From the IMG/VR virus record IMGVR_UViG_3300044995_000369, positions 1 through 64,000 of that record: DNA of 64,000 bases; one strand, written 5' to 3'. The notes beneath the pieces are model-generated. The model searched no databases. It was not told the origin of the DNA and saw only the letters and a program-made list of their open reading frames with translations. The position numbers were made by a program, and so were the translations under genes. The stretch's first letter is position 1. Each line of letters begins with the position of its first letter. Origin of the DNA: a virus. Of this stretch, positions 10,666-21,600 are shown piece after piece.

Positions 10666-13600
10666 TTAGCCTATCAGGCTCTGGAAGAACATGCTGTTAT
10701 ATACAGCTTTTTCCCTTCTTTCTGCTCTGATCCTTTCCGAAACCCATGGGGGAACATAGGATACATTAGCTTGATTGTTATATTGTGCAATCATTTTTCT
10801 TGGAAGCTCAGATTCTATTTCAGGTCTTTTGTCTATATATGAATCTCTTCCTGCACCCACAGTAACGTCTGGGGCAAACGTTCCCACAGCTAGGACCCCA
10901 AGTGCTGCTATTGCTGCATTTCTATATGCATTTTTTGAGAAAAGTTCATGTACCTTTCTTGTGACTCCTATTCTGGTTTCTTTACCCTTTTTACCTCTTA
11001 TTACTGACTTTATGTATTCCAGATCCATTTTACTCAGTACATTGCTATTAGCTATTTCCTCTATAAATGCCCTGCCAAAGGAGCTTTTTGAAATACCCTC
11101 TTTGTCCATTTTTGCTACTAAATCCATTATGAAGTCTCTTTCTCCGGCGTCCTTACTAACGCTTCCCAATAGGGAGGTCATTTTTCTATATTCCACTATG
11201 AGTCCAGATTCTTTCGCTGCTTTCATCAGGTTGACAGAACTTGTGATACCAAACTTAGAGAAGTTTAGGTACGTCTGGTTCATAGCTGCAGTATCTGAGT
11301 TGAGCTTGCTTATATGGTCCAACATATAAGCAAGAGTGCCCCTAGGTGTTACAGTAGCACTACCTTTACCAGCACGTTCTCCCTCCTCGTTTGCTTTTCT
11401 CATAGTTTCCTTTGCTTCCTTTACAACTTCTAGTTTAAGTTTTCTACTCACAGATACTGCATCTTCTTTCGTTACTTTGTCCCCAAAGGTTTCCATTAAG
11501 AAGTTTACAACTCTATCTGACTTTCTACTCCTCTTACCTTCTAGTAAGTCTTCCACTGCCATTTGTTTAGCTTGTCCAAACCTCAAAAGTTCCAAGGACC
11601 CAAAACTCTTCTTACCGCCTTTTCCGAGCATCTTTTCAGCAAAACCTGACCTTTCAATTTGTATTGCTTCTCTTACTGTAGGAGTAGTCTCCAGACCCTT
11701 TGTTGTTAGTTCATTATAGAGATTCTTAATGAGAGATTCTCTTTTAACATCGTCTTCGACAGAAGCTATAGTGCTTATCCTTTGGTATAGGTTTTTAACT
11801 CCTTCTCCAGCATCCTGCCCACCTTTCTTAATACCAATCGCAATATGCTGCTCAAACATATAACCCGCAAATGAGGCAACCTCTGACATTGCCCTTCCCA
11901 TTTGTCCTAGCTTGCCTATATTGTTTTCCGCAAGAGCAGCTCCAAATGCTCTCATCATCATAGGATATTTGTAAAGTTCTCCGGTTACTGACTTTTGAGT
12001 CATAAAGACTTTGGCATCGAGTCCTCTGATTCTCGTTACCTCATCCAATAATGTTTTAGCTCCTCCTTCCACCAATTCAAAAGAAGCTTCTGGGACTCTT
12101 TTCAAAGTTTCAAGAGCTGAATCTCTAAGGTCTTTTCCTCTAAAAAGGTTATAGTTTCTATTCAAGTAGGTTTCTTCAGAACGATCCTTTACTCCGCCTC
12201 CCAGCCTATTTAATAGGTCAATTACGTAACCTTCTACATAAGCGCCTTTTAGTACTTGTCTAGATGTCAACGTACTTTCTTCCTTTTTACCACCAAGGAG
12301 TTTTACAACAAGAGAGTCTTTTTGACCTTCTACTTTCGAAGAGGTAATAGTATCTGCTTTAGTAAGTATGTAAGTTTCGGACAATATCTTTTCTCTTTCT
12401 TTTCCCTCAATATTCTTTCCATGATTATCCATTAACCAGGCATCTAACACTTCTTTTTGCTTTCTATCTAAGTAAGCAGTCAAAGACTCCCCTGGTTTAA
12501 ATTCCATTTCTCCATGTACTGCCAGTTCCCTTTTCACAGCTTTTCGAACATAGTCCTCTATCTTTTCCAGAACTATTTCCTTTGCTTTAAACTTTTCGTT
12601 AGTCAGTAGTTCTATATTTCTAGCACTATATACATTTGCTGCTTTTAATCTACCGTCGGAATAAGAAAAGCTACTGTCAGACATGAAACCAAGAACGTTT
12701 GAAGTAACTATTGATTCTTTTGGGGAGCCCCATCTTCTATCTATAATGTTGGCAACAAGCTTGCCACGGTCTCCGTCAAAGTCACGGTCAAGTACAGATT
12801 GAAACAAAGCTCCAACCTTCATGCTAGCTTGCTTTATATAAGATATCAGGTATTCTGCATTATCAATTATTCCTCCCTTTTGTAGTTTAGTAAGCTCTGT
12901 ACTTAGCACGCTTCTAATAATCACTTGTTTCATGTGCTTACTAGCCGCGATGTTAGGATCGACTCCTTGAATACCTGTAACCCCTTCTCCCAAAATACCC
13001 TTAAAAAACTTAAAAGCTTCTGTAAGTTCTTCTACCAGTCCTCTTTCTCCTCTAACACCCTTAATCTCTCTTTGAAACTCTATTATTCTCTTTCTAAACT
13101 CATATTTCAATTTCTCATTTACGGAGGAGTTTTTAATTTGATTGGCCAGTTCTATGGAGAGTTTGATCAGACTTCTTGTTTTGTTTTTAGCTAGTTTCCT
13201 TATTTCTTCATCTGACATTCCTTGTAGTCTTAGAAGTTCTTCTTCGTTGTTGAAGCTAATAAGCGACTGGAGTCTATTAGCCAACAATTCAAATCCTATA
13301 AAATCCTTTGCGATTTTGGTTTTCTTTTTTTGAAGGACTTCATTAAATTTCCCGAGCTGTCCAGGAGCTGCTTTGTTTTCCTTTATATAGGAGTTAAGAG
13401 AATTTGCATCAATTCCTGCTCTTTCTATAAGTTCAAGGACATGAAAATTCTTGCCAAATCTTTCCTCAAACTCCTTGTATAGATTGGCTATTCCTCTGCT
13501 TATTGAGGCTGGGCCAGATCCTTTTCTGCTTTCTATTACCTTTTGCTCTCTTGCTTTGAATTCTTTTTGTTCTTCTGCTGCACTTTGTAATACCCTTTTA

Positions 13601-16600
13601 AGAAGTTTTATGTTTTCGGCATCTTCTCCTGAAGCATTATCAATTGCGTCTTGGAGAGCAGAATCAATAAGAGACCAGGTATTCTTTTCGTTAAGTCTCT
13701 CCCCTATAGATTTCCAATTACTGTACAACCTACCAATATCCATCCCTTTTGTTTTATTTCTTTTCAGCATTCCTATTTCTTGGATCGCGTTATTTATGTG
13801 TTTCCACGCATTAAATACATCTGCTTTATACTTACCACTGTAGATATGAGTACTTATTTTTTTGTAAAACCCCTCCTTACTGAATAGTTTTCTAATAGCC
13901 TGTACTCCTACAGCAGATTTGTTTTGGGTTGCTTTATTAATTGACTCCCAGCTGTTGAATCCCAAATCCTGGAAATTGCCAATTGTTCTTAATATTCTCC
14001 CCAGCTGAGCGTTTACCCTTCTCGCAGATCTTGAGTACTTTCCTTTTCTTACTTCTCTTTCTGTATCATAAATACCTTCGAAGTTTTTGGCAAGAGCTCC
14101 TAAAGGAGACTTGTCCAAATCTACAAACCCCAATTCTTTTGAAATATCTTGAAGCTCTGCTTCTAGTATTGCCTTTCCTATTTTGTTTGAAGAGAAGTTT
14201 GATACTAAAAATAATGCCCTGCTCGCAGAGACCATCTTGCTATTTGCCATTGCAGTAGCTTGTTCTTTATTTATAACTACTGCATTCCACTCGAGTTCCT
14301 GTCCTGGAAAACCTCTCTGCTCAGCAATTTTAGACCACGCAGATTTAATATCATCATATCTTGAAAGGTTTAAGTTAGCAGAATAGCCAGGGTTGATCTT
14401 ATATATCTCTTGACTTTTCTTCCCAAAACCAACTTGTCGAGCTTCTTCTTCAATCATATTATTCGCAATTCTTTCTATAGAAGTGCTCAATATTTCAAGC
14501 AGCTCTCTCAATTCTGCTTTGTTTGCTTCAGAGCTCGTAGACCCTGCATTTTTGATCATCCTTGATAACTTATTTAGTATCTCTATTTGCAAATGCTTTA
14601 GGCTTCCTCCATTCATCTTTTTTACGTTAATAACTCCATCCCTTTGTAGCAGTTTTAATAACTCTATTTGTTTGGCTTGCGTCTTTTCTTTAGTTTCACC
14701 TAGCAGACCTTGACCAAGTTTTATTATGTCCAGGACATCTACTTTCTCACCTATCTCTCCTGGTTTAGGGATACTTACATAAAGCATATTAGTCTTGGGA
14801 TTTCCTACGTAATCTTCCTGAAACAGATTTAGTCTTATCGGCTCTAGTAATGGAATTCCAGTAATCTTTAAACCGCTTCCAGGTATTACTTCCTGCATGG
14901 TTCTTTCTCTTGCCTTATAGAATATTCTAAGCCTTGTTTCATCTTCTTGATCTATGTAAAAGTTATCAATACCAAGAGCTCTTATCAAAGCCTCTGCCTT
15001 AGAACCAATATCTAAACCTGCATCAATTTTCCTGTATTTCTCTAGTACTTCCGTAACTGTGAAGTCTCCCACTCTTCTTTTTTTGATCCTTTCAGACTTT
15101 AGTGCTGTATCTACAGCAGTTTCTCCTGTCACAAACGCATCTTTTGTCATATACGTGACTTCATCAAGTACTGAAAGACTATCTTTATAGACCTTTCTAC
15201 TAGCTTCTATGAGTCTTCTGGCATCCTCGTTTTGATTTTCACGAGTAGCCATGTTAATGCTTTTGTTAAAAGACAGTGCTGCCATCCTGCTCAAGTAGTT
15301 CCTTTCTATGTTCATACTCATTAGACTTGATAGGTAGGAACTCATCGCCCTGTTTATGTTGCGCATACCAGTTATTTCTATAGCGTTGAATATAGCCCCT
15401 CCCTCGTAGAAGTTGTTTCCATAAACAGGTTTCGAATGTTTTGGATAAAAATCATGACCTTGAGCTACGCCTTGTCCAAACATAATGTCTAGAAACATGG
15501 ACTTAGATGAGTTAACCTTATCTCCTGCGACCATGTTCACTACTTTGGTAACGTATGTTTTGCCTGGGGATTGGTCGTCTATGTATCCAAAAAACAGATC
15601 TTTGTTTTTGCTAGAACCAAGGTTCCTTTGCAAGAGAATTGCATTAATGTCCTCATTTACTTTTTTCATTGCTTCAATATTTTTGTCCCTAATCATTTCG
15701 AGGAACTTTACGGTAGCTTTTGTATGTCTCCAGTTTTCTAGTGCATTTGCAGTAAGTTTGAAACTTACTGTAGTTTCTCCACTGGATTTAACTCTGCTGA
15801 TTCCGAGACTAGATATGAATCTTTCTCCAGGTCTTCTATCTCTACCTAAAATAATCTTTGCGAAAAGGTCTTCTGCTGCTTCATAAAAGCTAGATCCTTT
15901 TGCCATTTGGCCGTTTATATTTATAACTGCCTGTCTTGAATCCAAATATCCGATTTGCCCTTTCATTGAATACTTGACATATTGGGAAAGATTTTTGGCA
16001 TCTGACAGTTCATTTTCTGCTAACTGAGACAATATCCTTCTGAATATGCCCTCATTCAACTGCAAGTTATATCCTTTACCAATTAGGAAGTCGCCAGATG
16101 AAACTTGATGGATATGATTCCTTTCTATAGCTTCAGCAGCTGCTCTAGCTATTCGTACTTCTGGGTCAGAAGAAACTCTTTGAGAAAAAACATGTTCAAC
16201 TAGTTCTCTAGCTCCTTGCGGAGCCATAATTTTATTAGTCGTTTTTGAGGATTCCTTTGTGACCTCCCCCAAAATATTTTTCGTATTGTAGTCTCCGGCA
16301 AATCTATATTGTACAATATTAGAGTCTCCAGTATATCTTTTTTCAAATAGCACAACGTAATGCGGAGTTTGAAGTTCCACAGAAGAACCTCTCAACTTTT
16401 CAACTCTCATATTTTCACTAACTGGAATGTCTAAAGCTTGTGCTTCTTCCCTAGTTACCAGGATCATAGGGGATCTATTCTTTTCAGCTTCTTTCAGTTT
16501 TCTTGTAATACTTTTAAATATCCTACTACCAGATTTGCTTTCTCTTCCGGATATGTACTTTATGGAATCTTCTCTTCCTCTCCTAACTCTTCTAGAAACT

Positions 16601-18696
16601 GCTTCTTCAGATGCCTTATTAAAAGTTACTGTGTGATCTGCAATATATGCTATAGAGTTAGATACCTGAATTAAATCCACGTTTGGGTTATTATATATCT
16701 CTGAAAACTTAACCCCGTATCTTCCTATAGTAATACTTTGGTCTCTTTCTACCCCTAAGACACCTGATAACTCATCTCCTATTGTAATCAGGACTCTTCT
16801 GACTCTAAAGGAAGCTTCCTCCCCTTCCATGAAGCTTCCTTTAGTAGTTGTTTTCCATTTTTGGTTTGCTATGTCGTACCTTTCCAAACCCGGCACCATT
16901 CTATATTTGGCGAGGATCTTTTTTATTCTTTCTTTCCCCCTCTTGATACTTTGAAACCTGGGGTTGAATCTAGTCTCTTGGTCAGTTTCCATACTTTCTG
17001 CTCTGCTTTTGGCAGAACTTAACCTCATTCTGATTTTCCTAAGCCTGTCCGCCATGATTTTTCTTTCTTCGTAATAAGAAACTCTCGCACCAGTATGGAT
17101 AGCTCTTTTAACTGCAGAGTTAATGTTGAAGCCAAGAGCAAGATTAGTTCTTAGTGCTTGCTGACCTTGTGCATGTCCTCCCGCAAAAGCCACCCCACTA
17201 GGAACCGCTACTGTTTTTGCACTTTCTGCAGCTCCGGTTGATCCTGCTAATGTGGTCCTTGATTCTATATCGTATAGCTCTAGTTCCCTTCCATCAATTA
17301 GAAGATACATGGGGTTTTCAGTTATAGAAGAAAGGTACTTGAGGTTGAGTTCTCTTATTATATCTTTTACCGATTTGGATCCTCTTTTGCCAAGATCAGA
17401 TATTCCTTTTTGTTTGATATAATCCATGAGCGCAGCTTTCTCTGGATCCTCCGCCATTAGCTTAGGTCTCTCCAAAATAACGGATCCAGGAAAGAGCTCT
17501 TGTTCATGACTCTTTTCTATCACTTCAAATGCTTCTTCATCAAATTGCAGATTCCTGATAGTAGAGACAATAGTGTTAATAAGTGACAAGTTGTCTTTCT
17601 TACCTGGAACTCTTTGAAGCCTTTGTACTTGAGCAGTCAAAGCTCTTATTGTTCCATCAAATCTTCCACCTTCTCCGAAAACAGTCTGACTTGGCAATAT
17701 TAGGATGTTCTTTTTTCCTTCTACTCTATACTTCACTTTGGAGACTCTTGTTTGTCCATCAATTCTAAAAGTGTTGTGAGCTATAAACGAAGAGAAAAGT
17801 TTGCCATCGAATCTGTTTTCAGAAAATCCGGCAAGCTCTATCTGCTTGCGTATCATGTCATCACCATAAAAGGCAGGCAATTCCACTTCGAACTTTGCAT
17901 TCCCATAACCACTGGGAAGAGTTATTTCATACCTGTACATCCCAGGAGATCCTTTGTAAACTTTTATATTTTCAAACTCTCGAGGATTGGAGTCTATGTT
18001 ATCTATGTTTACGCCGAAGCTGTTTTTTAGGAACTTTGCTAAGATCCTAAATGCTTTTTGTCCTGAACTTGTTAGATCTTTTACTTCAAGCCTGCTTTTC
18101 ATGGAATCAACTATGTGTCTCTGTTCTGCAATAATCTTTGCTGCTTCTAGTCTTCTTACAGACTCTGCAAATGACTCTCCAGATTCTGCAGACCTAAGCC
18201 ATTCCCACTCTTGGTCTCTTGTATACATTTCTCTGTACTGAGCAACTTTTCTGTCATCCTTACTAACATAGACAGTATAAGGCTTTTCGTTTATGTCTTG
18301 AACAAGAGTCCTTATTCTTCTTTCTAATTCTTCTCTTCTTCTAGCTATATCTTCATGATCTGCATCTACAGAAGACTCTTCTGCCCTCAGTTCCTCTAAT
18401 TCTTTTGCGTAATTATAGAATTCTTCATTTATCTTTGTTTCGTTGATAGTACTCTGTGCTCTAGGATTTCTTGAAAAGTGTGTACCTCTTCTTACATTTC
18501 TTTCGTAATTTCTGATCCTATACAAAGCATTTCTTCTTTTGTCTGCTGCCCTAGCTCTTTGTATAATCCACATAGCAGCAGGGGGTAAGCTAGTCAATAA
18601 GCCCAACTGAAATATTGATTCATTTTGATAATCTCCTTGGTTTTCTGGAGATAGGGTAGGATTGTTTAAATATATTTCTGCGTCTCTATATTTCAT
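10666..18696 (-). CDS. Giant 2676-aa virion protein with a DFDGD motif (possible virion RNA polymerase)
   Basis: ATG at 18696 overlaps the stop of the preceding 2071-aa gene (ATGA), so the two are translationally coupled. Residues about 97-131 are a charged predicted coiled coil; the rest alternates beta-rich (about 150-800) and long helical stretches (about 1300-2650). A hydrophobic segment (IAALGVLAVGTFA) lies near the C-terminus. At residues 1970-1976 the sequence is DRDFDGD, preceded by a predicted strand (GALFQSVL) and followed by another (GKLVANII). This layout matches the catalytic NADFDGD loop of beta-prime double-psi barrels, also known from single-chain phage and crAss-like virion polymerases. 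I could not recognise the partner beta-type barrel with its lysines, nor a bridge helix, and DxDxDG is equally the consensus of calcium-binding loops. The gene could instead be a tape measure or ejected structural protein. Confidence 0.55.
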   Translation of the reverse strand: MKYRDAEIYLNNPTLSPENQGDYQNESIFQLGLLTSLPPAAMWIIQRARAADKRRNALYRIRNYERNVRRGTHFSRNPRAQSTINETKINEEFYNYAKELEELRAEESSVDADHEDIARRREELERRIRTLVQDINEKPYTVYVSKDDRKVAQYREMYTRDQEWEWLRSAESGESFAESVRRLEAAKIIAEQRHIVDSMKSRLEVKDLTSSGQKAFRILAKFLKNSFGVNIDNIDSNPREFENIKVYKGSPGMYRYEITLPSGYGNAKFEVELPAFYGDDMIRKQIELAGFSENRFDGKLFSSFIAHNTFRIDGQTRVSKVKYRVEGKKNILILPSQTVFGEGGRFDGTIRALTAQVQRLQRVPGKKDNLSLINTIVSTIRNLQFDEEAFEVIEKSHEQELFPGSVILERPKLMAEDPEKAALMDYIKQKGISDLGKRGSKSVKDIIRELNLKYLSSITENPMYLLIDGRELELYDIESRTTLAGSTGAAESAKTVAVPSGVAFAGGHAQGQQALRTNLALGFNINSAVKRAIHTGARVSYYEERKIMADRLRKIRMRLSSAKSRAESMETDQETRFNPRFQSIKRGKERIKKILAKYRMVPGLERYDIANQKWKTTTKGSFMEGEEASFRVRRVLITIGDELSGVLGVERDQSITIGRYGVKFSEIYNNPNVDLIQVSNSIAYIADHTVTFNKASEEAVSRRVRRGREDSIKYISGRESKSGSRIFKSITRKLKEAEKNRSPMILVTREEAQALDIPVSENMRVEKLRGSSVELQTPHYVVLFEKRYTGDSNIVQYRFAGDYNTKNILGEVTKESSKTTNKIMAPQGARELVEHVFSQRVSSDPEVRIARAAAEAIERNHIHQVSSGDFLIGKGYNLQLNEGIFRRILSQLAENELSDAKNLSQYVKYSMKGQIGYLDSRQAVININGQMAKGSSFYEAAEDLFAKIILGRDRRPGERFISSLGISRVKSSGETTVSFKLTANALENWRHTKATVKFLEMIRDKNIEAMKKVNEDINAILLQRNLGSSKNKDLFFGYIDDQSPGKTYVTKVVNMVAGDKVNSSKSMFLDIMFGQGVAQGHDFYPKHSKPVYGNNFYEGGAIFNAIEITGMRNINRAMSSYLSSLMSMNIERNYLSRMAALSFNKSINMATRENQNEDARRLIEASRKVYKDSLSVLDEVTYMTKDAFVTGETAVDTALKSERIKKRRVGDFTVTEVLEKYRKIDAGLDIGSKAEALIRALGIDNFYIDQEDETRLRIFYKARERTMQEVIPGSGLKITGIPLLEPIRLNLFQEDYVGNPKTNMLYVSIPKPGEIGEKVDVLDIIKLGQGLLGETKEKTQAKQIELLKLLQRDGVINVKKMNGGSLKHLQIEILNKLSRMIKNAGSTSSEANKAELRELLEILSTSIERIANNMIEEEARQVGFGKKSQEIYKINPGYSANLNLSRYDDIKSAWSKIAEQRGFPGQELEWNAVVINKEQATAMANSKMVSASRALFLVSNFSSNKIGKAILEAELQDISKELGFVDLDKSPLGALAKNFEGIYDTEREVRKGKYSRSARRVNAQLGRILRTIGNFQDLGFNSWESINKATQNKSAVGVQAIRKLFSKEGFYKKISTHIYSGKYKADVFNAWKHINNAIQEIGMLKRNKTKGMDIGRLYSNWKSIGERLNEKNTWSLIDSALQDAIDNASGEDAENIKLLKRVLQSAAEEQKEFKAREQKVIESRKGSGPASISRGIANLYKEFEERFGKNFHVLELIERAGIDANSLNSYIKENKAAPGQLGKFNEVLQKKKTKIAKDFIGFELLANRLQSLISFNNEEELLRLQGMSDEEIRKLAKNKTRSLIKLSIELANQIKNSSVNEKLKYEFRKRIIEFQREIKGVRGERGLVEELTEAFKFFKGILGEGVTGIQGVDPNIAASKHMKQVIIRSVLSTELTKLQKGGIIDNAEYLISYIKQASMKVGALFQSVLDRDFDGDRGKLVANIIDRRWGSPKESIVTSNVLGFMSDSSFSYSDGRLKAANVYSARNIELLTNEKFKAKEIVLEKIEDYVRKAVKRELAVHGEMEFKPGESLTAYLDRKQKEVLDAWLMDNHGKNIEGKEREKILSETYILTKADTITSSKVEGQKDSLVVKLLGGKKEESTLTSRQVLKGAYVEGYVIDLLNRLGGGVKDRSEETYLNRNYNLFRGKDLRDSALETLKRVPEASFELVEGGAKTLLDEVTRIRGLDAKVFMTQKSVTGELYKYPMMMRAFGAALAENNIGKLGQMGRAMSEVASFAGYMFEQHIAIGIKKGGQDAGEGVKNLYQRISTIASVEDDVKRESLIKNLYNELTTKGLETTPTVREAIQIERSGFAEKMLGKGGKKSFGSLELLRFGQAKQMAVEDLLEGKRSRKSDRVVNFLMETFGDKVTKEDAVSVSRKLKLEVVKEAKETMRKANEEGERAGKGSATVTPRGTLAYMLDHISKLNSDTAAMNQTYLNFSKFGITSSVNLMKAAKESGLIVEYRKMTSLLGSVSKDAGERDFIMDLVAKMDKEGISKSSFGRAFIEEIANSNVLSKMDLEYIKSVIRGKKGKETRIGVTRKVHELFSKNAYRNAAIAALGVLAVGTFAPDVTVGAGRDSYIDKRPEIESELPRKMIAQYNNQANVSYVPPWVSERIRAERREKAVYNSMFFQSLIG
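12769..12783 (-). other. DFDGD codons in the 2676-aa protein
   Basis: These codons encode D1972-F-D1974-G-D1976. In two-barrel RNA polymerases the three aspartates bind the catalytic magnesium. The surrounding strand-loop-strand pattern fits that reading, but an unrelated calcium-binding loop fits the residues too. Confidence 0.45.
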
Positions 18697-21600
18697 AGTC
18701 TGACAACCGATCCAAATTTAGGTATGAATCCTGGGTATCCTGGGTCTTCATCTAGCGTAGGAATATCCATACCTCTAACATTCTCCATATACTTTACCCT
18801 ATTAACTTGCTGGGTCCAACCAAGACCGAGTTCATGAGCATCCAAACCTCTGGTTTGGAGAGTTTTGTAGATTATGTCATCCGATCTGAACCGAAGAGGA
18901 GCTCCTTCTACTACTCTTCTGGCATCTGTTATATACTTCTGGTATATGCTAGTATCGGGGACTTCGCCTGTAGCATATGATAAAAATAGACCTCTGGTAT
19001 GAGCTGGCAAGAGAGGGGCTATTTTTTCTATATCCTCCTTGTGCATATTTAGCATCATTCTTCTGACATAAGACCTTTCAGCAGGGGATAGAGAACCAGT
19101 AACATCGTTAAAACCTGCTACTTCTCCCAGATATGCCCCTTCAGTATAAGCATAGTAAGCGGAGGATTTCTTTCTTAATGTGAATCTCCTATCTCTAGCT
19201 TCGTATTCATCTGCCAGCTCTGTTGCCTCTTTGTACTTCAGAGCGTCGGCAAGAGCCTGTACATCATCAAGTTCTTGCATCCTGCTGGCTCTTGTATTAC
19301 TAGTTAGACCAAGCAAACTAGCAGCCCCTGCAATCCCTGCACCAAGGCCAGCTCCAATAGGACCTCCAAATATAAATCCTCCTGTTGCTCCAGACACAGT
19401 TGCTTGAAGAGGATCTTCTTCTGCTGCTATCAAGCTTATGTTTGCAGCAATGTAGTCTTCTATCGGATTTTGCCACCTAGTAAATCCTTTACCTAATGCA
19501 ATATCTTCTCTGTACTGTTCATACATAGATTTCTTACCCATCAATTTATTGAGTATGGGATTCCTAAAGTGTGTAATGTATTCTCCAACCGCTCCAATCA
19601 ACTGTTCTGGTTTCGAGTACTTTTCTGCTTCCTCTCTGAGTTTTATCGCTTCTGTTCCCATGGGGGTTTTACCCATTAACAAAGGAATAAACTTATATTC
19701 TTGAGTTTTTCGAGATTTGAGTCTTTTGATAAATTGATCCATGATATTCCTGTACATTGCCATCTCTTTGTTTCCCAAAATACCAGCACCAATTTGCTGG
19801 TGTACAATCTTCATTTCAAGCTGGGTCTCTTTTGAGAAAGGAGCAACATTTACAAGTATTTGGAGTCTATTTAGATGAGAATATGCGGGCCATCTGTTAA
19901 CGGAGTACCCTTCTTCTTGAATATCTTTAGTTATTTTGCTGGCTTGCCTTGCTGCTGACTTTGCCAGCTTCACATCATTCAGATACTTTTTCAAGTCTGC
20001 ATATATAATTTGTTTACTTATATTCCCATCTTTATCCATGGCTATAAGTAAACCCTGCTTGATATCTTTTGTGTTGTTTACCAAGTATGCATTAAGTTGA
20101 GCAACTCCTCCAGGGTCCACGTAATTATCTATTATTGGAACAACTGCAATTGCTGTTTTCAAACCCTTTTCATCCTGCATTACTGCATCTACAAAAGAGT
20201 GCACGTCATTTTTCACATCATATGCTACATCTGATTCTTTAATAATCGGCATTGTTTTTTTGAGTTCTCCAATAAGCTCTTTTCTTGTTCTTTCTACAAC
20301 ATGCCAGTTTCTCCTAAGAGATGCTAAGTAAGTTACGTCTCCTGCATAAAAACTGACTTGTTCCTCAAATGACTTTCCCATTACCATTGAGTCTATAGGA
20401 TATGTATAATAAACGTCGTGGGTTGCTTCATATGCTTTCCCAGGAAGTCTAACCTCTCCCATTTGGATTTTGTTGTAAGGATCTCCTGTAAGAAAGTCTA
20501 TAAAGGAGTCTTTCCCAGGTAGCCATAGTGGCATAGCGTTAGCTATCCTGTTGACTCTTTCTGTGTCACCAGGAGAAGGATTTGGGAATATACGACGAAT
20601 TCCCTCACTTAATCCAACAATACCTCCAAGTTCCTTTTCCCAATAAGCTTTGCTAAAACTTGCTATATCATTTGCAGATTCTATTCTGAAACCACCACTG
20701 AAACCGGTAGGACCTCTATCTGTGGCCATATCTATAACATTACCCAATACAAATCCACGAAGGCCAGCAACATCTAGCATGTTATCTATTGTTGTGTCTG
20801 TAGCAGCTCCAATACTGTCGGGACTTATGATCGGAAGAGAGGAGATGGAACGCCCTCCTACTATTTCTCCTCCGTAAAAAGCTCCCCTTCCGCTCGATAT
20901 AGGAGTTATTGAGTTAAGTGTTCCAGAGTATTGGAGACCTGGTACTGCTCCACCAGCTAGTAATGCACTTTGACTCATTTCTTGAAGAAAGTCTTGGTGC
21001 ATATACCTACTCCCCCCAACAAGTGAATTTAGTGCGGTACCAATAAGAGGAAGGTTGCTAAATTTCCCTCCTACCATTTCATATGGGCGACTAATGTAAT
21101 GTTTTTCAGCATATACTCCAGGGTCTATGTAAGACTGAACCACATCAACTAGATCATTCCCGATATAGTTATCTGCTCTTTGATACTGTTTCTTTTGTAG
21201 GGCATACAAGGAAGGTCTAAAGTAAGTTATCTTATCTCCCCAAAATGCAGAACCGGAAAGCTCCCAAAACCTGCCCTTAGATACAGCAACTTCTTTTTCT
21301 CCGCTAAGTTCTGCTATTACTTGTTCTCTGCCTTTTGCTAAATTCCAACTATCGTCAAAGAGTCCAAGAGGACCTCCCCCCAAAATCATACCTATACCAG
21401 CACCTATCATACCTCCTTTTATAGGACCAACCCTACCCATATTACCAATTTTCAGGCCCATTCCTATTGGTAATAACCCTCTTATTAAACCAGATAGAGG
21501 AGAGTCTATTGAACCAGGGACTAATTCCTCCATTTTTTGAGCGAATGATGTTATTCCTGTAAAATCACTCACTGTTTGGGAAAGAACTCTTGCTCCAGCA

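Noticed and set aside
1049-11719. Rightward ORFs of 60-185 codons opposite the giant genes
   Set aside because: They lie antisense to one continuous leftward frame, have no ribosome-binding sites or recognisable products, and look like mirror frames.
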